Assembly (NCBI GenBank): GCA_021648365.1
Contig: JAKISY010000017.1
Coordinates: 1-58,532, forward strand
DNA length: 58,532 bases
Origin: Verrucomicrobiales bacterium
Lineage (GTDB): Bacteria > Verrucomicrobiota > Verrucomicrobiia > Verrucomicrobiales > DEV007
Direction: 5' to 3'
Below are positions 18,401-25,528 of this stretch, piece after piece (the stretch's first letter is position 1; each line of letters starts with the position of its first letter). The notes beneath the pieces were generated by a model. That model had not been told where the DNA came from and searched no databases. It worked only from the letters and a program-made list of their open reading frames with translations. Both the position numbers and the translations under genes were made by a program.

Positions 18401-21400
18401 AAGTTACTGGGTTTTCCTGAAGAAGCACTCCATTTGTTAGCGGAGGCAAGCTATGACGATTTAGCTTATCATTATAGGAAAAATAGTGGTGAGGGACGAA
18501 TCTACGGGTTTAGCAATCAGAACGATGGTCGCAGCTGGGACAGGCATAAAAATAGTATGCACGTGGTACCGCCAGTAAAAGTAGAGCAGGCAAAGTTTTA
18601 TGCATTGACTCACCTAAGAAAAATAAATCGAAATATAGGGAAAAAGGGGAAAGAAGAAATCAAGGCGGCATTTAAGGGTTACGGTATTCACCCCCGGTTG
18701 CTGGAGTGGCAAAAACGTGTCGAGGTGGCGGAAAGTGCGGGGGTAAAAGATCGCGGAGAAATATTCTCAGCTTGGTTGAAAGAAGATCCTGAAAATGAAG
18801 TTTTGCATGCTTTGGGTTTAAGAAGTTGGCAGGGGATCAGATTGAGCTTTGATCAAAGAGAGGCGACGGTGAATTTTTTCATTGATAGGAATCCTGCATT
18901 AGGATTTTACTCAGCATTAAGGTTCCCGCAAAATTATTGGGTCAATGACAAAGAAAAGGAACGCACACGAGCCGTGCTCAATAGGGGCATCGTTGTAGCG
19001 AAAAAAATCGAAGAGATTCCTTTGTCCGTTTTTCAAGAGGCGGCGATAAACGCGGATAAATACTGGGGTTACATTCAGGATGGAGAGCGGCTGGTCACTG
19101 CTGACCAGCGGGCGAAACTGCAAGCATTAGCGATGAAATGGCAGCCTGACATTTTGGCTCGCACGACAGATGTATGGGGGATACCAGTAAGTGCCAGCAT
19201 GTTGCGCTTGCTGGATGGTGGTGATGACATCAGACCCTTGCTCCGGGCTTTGGAAAAGGAAATGCAAGATTTCCACAAGGACAAAAATCCAATAATGTTG
19301 GAGAGGATCAAACAGCAAGCGCAAAGCAAGCTGGAGGCCTTGCAGCGAGACATGTCATTTGATGCTCTTAGTATTCCGCCGCAGGGTATGTATGATCTTT
19401 CGCAGGTGGCGATCAATTTTTTTCCTAGAGAGCCTCAACAGTCGACAACTTATGAGCGGGGAGCTGATTGGGCGAACGAGCAGCAGCTTGCTCAGATCAA
19501 GGCGTGGGTGCCTGGGGTTAAGGATCCTATCTTGCGGGCATTGGCAGCACAATTTGTGGGCGATAGAGATTTGGTGAAGCGAACGATTGAAGTATTGATC
19601 AACAGTGATCCACCAAGTGCCAGCGCATTGATGGTGGCATCGGCTTTGGTATTAAAAGGCAAACAAGATTCGGTAAATATCAAGTTAGCAGCAGAGCTAT
19701 TGGTTGAAGCTCGACAGATATCTTCCGAACCTGTAAGGCTGCGGGTGATAGATGGGGCATTGATTGATTTGGGACTGCGTGCAGAAAAAGGTTCCTTGTT
19801 ACAAAAAAACGCTCAGGCGACGATCAAGCGAGTATTGACATCGACGAAAATCAAACGCTCTGATCAGATGTGGGCATTAGCGGAGACGTTAGGAAAACTG
19901 GGGCTTGATAAAGAAGCCAGTCGAATGTCACAGGCTGCTACAAAAATACGCTATGCTGGGAGAGTCACCACCACCACACTGGGGCAAGCGATGAAACCAT
20001 CGGCGCTGTCTGCCAAGATCGGGCAACTGGTGAAGCAGGGCAAGCGTGCTGCTGCGATTCGCACCGCTACCAAGCAATTAAAGCCCATCGCGGCGGGTAT
20101 TCTTGGTGAGGAAGCTTCTTACGATGCTTACGATCTTAAGCAACTGCGTAGAGTGATCAACGAAGCTGCTTTAGCTGCTGAGATTCTAAAAAAGACGAAA
20201 CTGGATAAGGACGCAAGTCTGATCGAGCGTGTGCAGTTTGGAGCGCTTTGCGAAATACTGGGATTCGAAGACCGAGCGATTAAAATCTATCAAGCGATTC
20301 TGCAGGAGCGACCGGACGATGATAATTTGAGAGTTCGCTTGGTGCAATTGTTGGTGACAACAGATCGCGAAGCGACTCTGCATCATCTGGCTAAGATCAA
20401 AAATCAGAACAGTTTGAAAGCTCTCTCGGAGTCGCTTAGAAGGTCTATGTATCATGTTGCAACCGATGATGAGCGATTTGTTAGGGCGGAGCAGGCTTTG
20501 CTGATTCTGCAGAACATCAAAGAGTCAAGGGCAGAACTGGGCGGGGCGTGGGAGGGTGTCCGTGGAAGTTTGGCTAGAGCATCCTATAACTCAGCAAGAC
20601 CTGTTTTACCTGCTTTGAACGAGCGCTGGGATTTTCAGACGATGAGAAAAAGAAAGGGCTTTGATGAGAAGAAATTTAAAGCAGCTCTCAAACGTCGCAG
20701 GCAACTGCATGATCAGTTTTGTCAGGCAATGTTGAAGTTGAAGCAGCCAGGGGTGGCTCCTATAGCTTTTGCTTGGTTGAACGTGACCTGCGCAGCGGAG
20801 GGCGCGGATAGAAAGGAAATCAGTGCTCAGGCGCGGCAGGTGCTCGCACAGATGGAGGTGTTCACATTTGTAGGTAATATTTATTCAATAGGTCCGATCT
20901 CTTGGGGGCGTGCTGCGGGACGAGATGTGCGGCATCGCTTGCCGTTACGGGGGCCTATAGAATGGTTGGTGAATGAAGCCTGGGAAAACGGAGATCGGAA
21001 TATGATTTACCAAGACATCCTACCGGAGATAGAAAAAAGTTCAGAACGGGAGCAGTTGGCAAAAGGTTTCCGAGCTTATGCGGATTTGTATTTTTGTGAG
21101 CCTGGAGAATTTGGGAACAGCATAGCGGGGATAGGAAAGGCATTGAATCGCCGAGGGGGGGTCCAAGAAGCGATCAATCCTATATCGGTAGCGTATCGTG
21201 CAAGAGGGCTGAACTTTGACTTAATGCCCTTGATCAAGCAGCTGATAGAGGATGCTGACGGAAATGGCTACCGGTTCGCCGATGATTTGACGCTATTGCT
21301 AACTTTAGGTTCGAAAAATGTGCGTCAGCAGCGCATAGAAAAGGTCTTGGGAATTTTAGCGGATCTATGGCTGGGAGCCGAGGCGGACCGCAAAGATCTG

Positions 21401-24400
21401 TTGCGAAAACATTTTCTAGCAGACAGTAGTGGAGCAGGCTTGCGCAATGAAAAAGTGGAAATGATGGAATACGTTCTGGATCGGTTGGGTAATTATCCAG
21501 AGACGATTTTTGCTGCGCTATATTTCATGCAAAAACAGGGCATGGGAGCATCCAATTCCGTTTACAGCATGCTCAACCTCATTCAAAAAAAGGGTTACTT
21601 TGCGAAGGATAGTCAAAAGGGGGTGGCGTTGCTGAAATTTTCTCCCTTCTTGGATTCGCTAGAGGACATGCGTGTGATGCCTATGAAAAGTTACGTTCAG
21701 TTAAGCGGTATCAATTCAGCTACCTTGTTAGGTAACATATGGACACAGCTGCAGCGGCTGAATCAACAGGATCGCCAGCGATATCAGCAATGGCTGCAAA
21801 GTCTGCCACAACCTAGAACGATGGGGGTGCAATTGCTGTTAGCGGCTTGGCAGGACAAACATAGCCTGGCTGCGCTTAAAATTTTTGCCAAACATGAAGA
21901 GCGAATCCGCGCACTGCCTCATCAGCAACAATTGAAAATGGCTCTGCTGGCGATGGATGTGATCAAAACTAAGGATTTATTGGAGGTCAAGGATGAGAAG
22001 GTGAAAGCGATTTGGCAGTGGCTGCAAAGCAAAGCCAGTGAGGTGACAGGAGATGAGGTGCTTGAGTATCTAGCAGCCAAAAAACTATCAGATCTTGGTA
22101 TCAAGTATTATGATTTGGAGGAGTTCTCTAAAAAATTGATTGGAAAAATAGTAAGGAAAGACATTGATCAAGCAGTGCAGGTTTTTGAGAAAACCCTATT
22201 TTTGTTAGAAGATTCCAGGGCAACAGGCACATGGAGTCAATCTTACTACCGAGGGGAAACTTTTTCGCAAATCTTGATGATGAAAATCGTTCGCAGTCTG
22301 CCAGCGGAAAAGGCTCTTGAATTTGAATCGAAAATTTTGCAGATCAAGAACCTGCCAGAGGTGACACCTACGGTGTGGAGCACCAGTGCTGAACTGGCGC
22401 GCGCTTTGAATAAAGAATGGAATCCTAGTGATAATGATTTAGCAAGGGATCGGCTTAGCGGAATTTTTGCACGAATCGGAGGGGGGATGAATGAAGAGGG
22501 TCCCATGGTATTGGCTGGACCTGTATTTTTTCATTTACTGGCAAAGCGCTCTGAAAATATCATCGAAGAGGTAATAAAGTGGTCTCGCCTTCCGGTAACA
22601 AGCTCACTCTATCCTAAGTTGGCAAAGGAAGTGGAAATGGCAGCCCGATTGCAATGGGTGATGAAGAGGTCTGAAAAACAACAACCTGGCAAGGAGGGCG
22701 AAGTTGAAAACCAGATACCTCAAGAGGTTACGGATTATTATTTGCCGATGTTACAGGATGAAACGTTGTCGCGTTCTGTGCGTTTGTTCATACTGGCGTA
22801 TTTGTTTGAAGGGTCGCTAGTGCCTATGCCGGGCGATGCCATGCTAACGACTTCGATTGAGATACTGACTGAGAGCCTGAACGGCGATACTCCCGTCCTT
22901 GATGGTGTATTACGGAAAGCGTTGCAATATTGGTGGCAGCGACAAGAGATACCAGACTGGAAAGAAAGGTCTAAAAGTCTGGCGGCAGCTTTCCAAGTCA
23001 GGTTTTTTTCCGGTCGAGCTCCAGCAAGGCTGCGTGGCAGGCCTGGTGCGACTGCTGTTTTATTAATGGCTCGGTTGCAGTTTGCTGTAGGGAACACTGG
23101 GCAGGCGCACCAATTGCTGAGCAAAGCAGAGAGCTCCTTTTCAGATTTCACCCAAGTGCTGCTGCTGTTGATCGGTGAGAGAGAGTATGCCGCTGCGGGG
23201 CGACTGTTACGCAAACGAGCGGATCAATTAGGCGGCAGTTATGGTAATCAGGTTTGGAATGAATCGCTGAGCACTCACACCACAGCCTTTTTGGATCTCA
23301 TCGAACAGCCGTCCTATAAGCTGCTGGTGCGAACGCTGTTGGCAAAAATGCCCGATCCTAATAATAACGCTGCTCGTCAACAACGGTTGCAGGTGGTGGC
23401 ACAAGAGTTTGCCACACTCAAGATAGAAAACCAAAGGTTAAAAGAGCAGGTATTGTATTGGTTGAGTCAAAATCCTGCCTCGAGTCAGGTGATAAAAAAA
23501 ATCATCAGAGACGAGGCGGCGAAGGTGAACATAGCGACTCTTTTTGAATCGGGCAATGCCCGCGAGCGGCGGAGGAAGATGGCTTTGATTAAAGCGGAGC
23601 AGTCAAATCTTTTGAGACAGGGAGAAACTCAGCCATATATTGCTTTGATAGAGCAATTGACTTCACTCTCGTCTCGCAACGGCTACTACCGTGATCGCTT
23701 CATAAAGGAGCTGGCGCATCTACCCAATCAAATAGCTGCGCAACAAAAATATAATGGTGAGGTCGTAAAAAAATTGATGCCAGTTTGGGATGCCATTTTT
23801 TCAAAAATTAAGTTCAACTCAAATACCTCATTCGCCAAGCAGCACATGGGACACATGGTTTTCACATACACTCAGAGTGCGCAACTTGCCCTGCTTTTTG
23901 AGTGGAGTGACACATTGACGGACGAAGATCAGAAAAAGAAGGTGGCAGAGTATTTGGCAGGTTGTGGAGTAACGCTGACTTCTGACGCTAGCAAGTTTCT
24001 CAAAAAACAGCCTGAGAGAATTGAGTTTCTCAAAAAACTTACTTCAGCCCCAGGTTGGATGAATGGCAATTATGGAGTGTCGTATTCATTTTTTAGACTG
24101 ATGGTACAAAATAAACTGATTCCTCGAGATATGATGCTCGAAGTCGGACCTGCGCTGGCAGAAAAGACTCCACGTCTCGGGTATGCGTGGATGGAGTTAG
24201 CTGAAATGCTACAGCAAGAGGGCAAAGCTGAATCTGCGCTAGCTTATTGGGATCGGTCGATCGCAGCTGCAAAACTGGGAGAGAAAACCCATACAAGGAA
24301 GGCCGGTATTGCAGGTGCTTCCTTTCAGGTGAAAAAAGCCAAAGCTTTGTTGTCGCTCGGGCGCACCGATGAAGCGAAGCGAGTGCTCGCGAAAATTAAG

Positions 24401-24466
24401 TCTAATAATATTATCAATTATAACCGCAAGGCTTACGAAACATTGAGTGAAACTTTAAGCAAATAA
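15470..24466 (+). CDS. Giant secreted TPR-repeat protein, 2998 residues
   Basis: The protein has a signal peptide (about 1-21, ending SNIYG). Tetratricopeptide-like helical repeats start near residue 60 (AFFYAKQGEDSKALKVFEKA, LLQDGLSAQAWLEKAKIEAR) and recur through about residue 1000. They return around 1540-1620 (LGFEDRAIKIYQAILQERPD) and at the C-terminus (ALAYWDRSIAAAKLGEKTHT). The middle and later parts are helical but have no clear family. There are no transmembrane segments besides the signal and no catalytic motif. TPR solenoids mediate protein-protein contacts, so a periplasmic or surface scaffold is the likely role. It is one continuous frame of 9 kb, far beyond the usual size of TPR proteins. 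Confidence 0.8.
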   Translation: MKVVNIMMTLVVCLVVSNIYGQKQAPGVSSKTLKYHKVLAKRPNSGYLYDRFYGSWLEGGTAESLRKFLQEKAQATAATMGDHLLLAFFYAKQGEDSKALKVFEKALLQDGLSAQAWLEKAKIEARILKFDDALADLNTALTVAPKMELEVRINKLKGRLLAKMGNNEQALKVWQTLIAEHPDDVELREDVIELLSDEGLYVEAIEVAKELSEITRDSYQKIQRKLLTGDLQQRAGLAEEALATYGESLIQTGHGTWIEREILSQIDRMFRRKDDIDGLLAYFSDLVKKEGKRMALRQRQAGLLGELGDEKSAIAAWKTILKLTPGDLLVREAYIAALVQMKRHEQAVEQMQLLLGIFPNDPEGQLRLAQLQWAAEDAQGAGQSIARYLQQSERGEYVYLRAARWLQAFSLEQEALSIYKKILLEFPESIAAREVYAGFLFETKDKEQALLIWKKLAAEGDAAQAVRIARTLSARGQFSSAYQVLRARYDDLKGDDFYLAQLIDAALRAKATEEVFPWVRRRVQLASSGSELVDATEQALQWLRRSDDVKQRVQEMQKNEQTLSAQELCLLAELHNHLGDFEAARELLLRVQGAGRVFALAQLARLHYMRKDWASAAEIVRRQIKLPGGLKISNIKQLVDLYQRSGDLKNTLQWIGEWKKLSPASAAPWMRQAQTLLESGAVEESLKILRLATRRFEDNKALSVKLAETLVEMGKTSDAMQIYWRLYDEAQDALRKMPWVGRLGRIAAESGGTALLIASFDERKRQNRQSIVPLLAMAEIYRLGDRDEERRQVLLEAARLKPKDVVLLHQLASIDEQDGRIEDARQSLRAAMEFDQSGRTHKRLARLYFLTADYEKGFEVMQQAQTRKGSGKDAIAEPELLEEVYNSIIQAGEWERAADFLKRFLVDRPQDYRLQYLYAVALEEGEQYQMAMEAFVNLLSYKEELPARNNADASVKTQPAVNRQHAAMKKERKDADNKLLGFPEEALHLLAEASYDDLAYHYRKNSGEGRIYGFSNQNDGRSWDRHKNSMHVVPPVKVEQAKFYALTHLRKINRNIGKKGKEEIKAAFKGYGIHPRLLEWQKRVEVAESAGVKDRGEIFSAWLKEDPENEVLHALGLRSWQGIRLSFDQREATVNFFIDRNPALGFYSALRFPQNYWVNDKEKERTRAVLNRGIVVAKKIEEIPLSVFQEAAINADKYWGYIQDGERLVTADQRAKLQALAMKWQPDILARTTDVWGIPVSASMLRLLDGGDDIRPLLRALEKEMQDFHKDKNPIMLERIKQQAQSKLEALQRDMSFDALSIPPQGMYDLSQVAINFFPREPQQSTTYERGADWANEQQLAQIKAWVPGVKDPILRALAAQFVGDRDLVKRTIEVLINSDPPSASALMVASALVLKGKQDSVNIKLAAELLVEARQISSEPVRLRVIDGALIDLGLRAEKGSLLQKNAQATIKRVLTSTKIKRSDQMWALAETLGKLGLDKEASRMSQAATKIRYAGRVTTTTLGQAMKPSALSAKIGQLVKQGKRAAAIRTATKQLKPIAAGILGEEASYDAYDLKQLRRVINEAALAAEILKKTKLDKDASLIERVQFGALCEILGFEDRAIKIYQAILQERPDDDNLRVRLVQLLVTTDREATLHHLAKIKNQNSLKALSESLRRSMYHVATDDERFVRAEQALLILQNIKESRAELGGAWEGVRGSLARASYNSARPVLPALNERWDFQTMRKRKGFDEKKFKAALKRRRQLHDQFCQAMLKLKQPGVAPIAFAWLNVTCAAEGADRKEISAQARQVLAQMEVFTFVGNIYSIGPISWGRAAGRDVRHRLPLRGPIEWLVNEAWENGDRNMIYQDILPEIEKSSEREQLAKGFRAYADLYFCEPGEFGNSIAGIGKALNRRGGVQEAINPISVAYRARGLNFDLMPLIKQLIEDADGNGYRFADDLTLLLTLGSKNVRQQRIEKVLGILADLWLGAEADRKDLLRKHFLADSSGAGLRNEKVEMMEYVLDRLGNYPETIFAALYFMQKQGMGASNSVYSMLNLIQKKGYFAKDSQKGVALLKFSPFLDSLEDMRVMPMKSYVQLSGINSATLLGNIWTQLQRLNQQDRQRYQQWLQSLPQPRTMGVQLLLAAWQDKHSLAALKIFAKHEERIRALPHQQQLKMALLAMDVIKTKDLLEVKDEKVKAIWQWLQSKASEVTGDEVLEYLAAKKLSDLGIKYYDLEEFSKKLIGKIVRKDIDQAVQVFEKTLFLLEDSRATGTWSQSYYRGETFSQILMMKIVRSLPAEKALEFESKILQIKNLPEVTPTVWSTSAELARALNKEWNPSDNDLARDRLSGIFARIGGGMNEEGPMVLAGPVFFHLLAKRSENIIEEVIKWSRLPVTSSLYPKLAKEVEMAARLQWVMKRSEKQQPGKEGEVENQIPQEVTDYYLPMLQDETLSRSVRLFILAYLFEGSLVPMPGDAMLTTSIEILTESLNGDTPVLDGVLRKALQYWWQRQEIPDWKERSKSLAAAFQVRFFSGRAPARLRGRPGATAVLLMARLQFAVGNTGQAHQLLSKAESSFSDFTQVLLLLIGEREYAAAGRLLRKRADQLGGSYGNQVWNESLSTHTTAFLDLIEQPSYKLLVRTLLAKMPDPNNNAARQQRLQVVAQEFATLKIENQRLKEQVLYWLSQNPASSQVIKKIIRDEAAKVNIATLFESGNARERRRKMALIKAEQSNLLRQGETQPYIALIEQLTSLSSRNGYYRDRFIKELAHLPNQIAAQQKYNGEVVKKLMPVWDAIFSKIKFNSNTSFAKQHMGHMVFTYTQSAQLALLFEWSDTLTDEDQKKKVAEYLAGCGVTLTSDASKFLKKQPERIEFLKKLTSAPGWMNGNYGVSYSFFRLMVQNKLIPRDMMLEVGPALAEKTPRLGYAWMELAEMLQQEGKAESALAYWDRSIAAAKLGEKTHTRKAGIAGASFQVKKAKALLSLGRTDEAKRVLAKIKSNNIINYNRKAYETLSETLSK

Positions 24467-24479
24467 CGGTATTGAGATA

Positions 24480-24652
24480 TGGACGCCATATCCGCTACAA
24501 AGCAAATAAAGCGCCCACGCGCAGGGGTTTTTATTTATGGAGATTTGTTGAACAAAAAAACGGTGCGTTGGAAGGCTCCAGGTAATCTCAAAAGGTCTAT
24601 TATGGATATCATCTGGGTGGATGCAGAGAGCGAAGTTGATTTTGTTAAATAG
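24480..24652 (+). pseudogene. Decayed second copy of the 3' end of the 14.0 kb gene
   Basis: Directly after the giant TPR gene the sequence encodes GRHIRYKANKAP and, after a one-base frame change, AGVFIYGDLLNKKTVRWKAP, then MDIIWVDAESEVDFVK and a stop. The 14043-15413 gene ends with SGRHIFYKAKKGPLAGVFIY, GDLLNKKAKRFQAP and MDIIWVDAH. Only about the last 55 codons remain and the frame is broken, so this is a remnant of a paralogue that once stood here. Confidence 0.8.
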
Positions 24653-24669
24653 CAGTGAGGTGAGAGTTT

Positions 24670-24849
24670 TTATTCATCCCCTGCCCCTTGCAGGGCGATC
24701 CAGTGCAAGGTCAAATTATCTGGAAGCGCGTCCGGCGTATATCCATCGCGGGTGGCATTGGCACGATAGGTAGGCCAATCGCTACCAACAGCGGTTGAAA
24801 GCATCGATAGACTCAGGAAAACAGGTAAAATACGCAATAGGGGATTCAT
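24670..24849 (-). pseudogene. 5' stub of a PQQ/WD-type beta-propeller protein gene
   Basis: Fifty-nine codons from ATG to TAA encode a signal peptide (MNPLLRILPVFLSLSMLSTA) followed by SDWPTYRANATRDGYTPDAL and LTLHWIAL. This is the characteristic start of exported PQQ-binding-like propeller proteins (the DWPxxRxDxxRxG pattern). Such proteins have 400 or more residues, so the rest of the gene has been lost. It converges with the pseudogene to its left, and the joint between them is probably a deletion endpoint. Confidence 0.65.
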
Positions 24850-24956
24850 CTACTGCAATGAAGCACTTGCTGGATTTTCTGTCTCGAAATTTCTGTGATG
24901 TAGCAGGGGTGTAAAAGACATCTTGCTCAAATATTCACGTCATGGTATTTTAAACT

Positions 24957-25160
24957 ATGACCGTTGACCAAATTCGCGAACAGGTTGTTCTACTTTCGGA
25001 TCAGGAAAAATCCTTGTTAGCGGGAGATATACTCGCCTCCATAGCTCCCTCAACGTATGATGTCTCCGATGATGAAGTCATAGAGCGCGTGCAAGAACTG
25101 GAAGAGGGGAAAGTGCAAGACATCAGTTTTGACGAACTGAAAAGACGCCTCGGCAGATGA
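24957..25160 (+). CDS. Addiction-module antitoxin (TIGR02574 type), orphan
   Basis: The 67 residues MTVDQIREQVVLLSDQEKSL...DELKRRLGR fit the short putative addiction-module protein family (PF09720), which is normally followed by a RelE/ParE-type toxin. An ATG overlaps the TGA here (25157-25160) and reads MKPLF, but the frame ends after 17 codons, within the palindromic repeat that follows. The toxin gene is therefore missing or destroyed and the antitoxin stands alone. Confidence 0.7.
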   Translation: MTVDQIREQVVLLSDQEKSLLAGDILASIAPSTYDVSDDEVIERVQELEEGKVQDISFDELKRRLGR

Positions 25161-25179
25161 AACCGCTGTTTAATGGCAT

Positions 25180-25320
25180 CAGCAATGTGAAACAGCTTTT
25201 CAAGCTGTGATGCTTTTCTACCGTCCACAGCTTACAAAGCTGTGCCACAGCCCGGAATGATGCTCTTTCAGGGCACGGTCATTTATTTACTCCGCCCACG
25301 GCGATGCCGTGGGCTTTCTC
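25180..25320. repeat. Cluster of palindromic repeats after the orphan antitoxin
   Basis: Three hairpins lie in a row: ACAGCTTTTCAAGCTGT (25192-25208), CACAGCTTACAAAGCTGTG (25226-25244) and GCCCACGGCGATGCCGTGGG plus C (25294-25314). The first two share the CAGCTT/AAGCTG core. The third is followed by a short T/C run and could act as a weak terminator. The rest of the gap to valS (25321-25528) shows no gene I can support. Confidence 0.55.
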
Positions 25321-25528
25321 CTTAGATCCCTTCGGGATAAAAGCTCTGAATTTATCATTCTTATTAGAGAACGCGTTCCTATTGGCGTTCTTAGGATTAG
25401 AAAGAGAATTTCCATTAAGCATTTGATGAATTTTCTGCATCGCACTTTCTCGATATAGAAGGGCTGCTGTCGACTTGCTCTCGATTTCAATTTTACAAAT
25501 CGCCTGCAGCAACGAATAGTTGCCGATT

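Noticed and set aside
22738..23214. 158-codon minus-strand frame within the giant TPR gene
   Set aside because: Shadow; no family-like sequence and no ribosome binding site.
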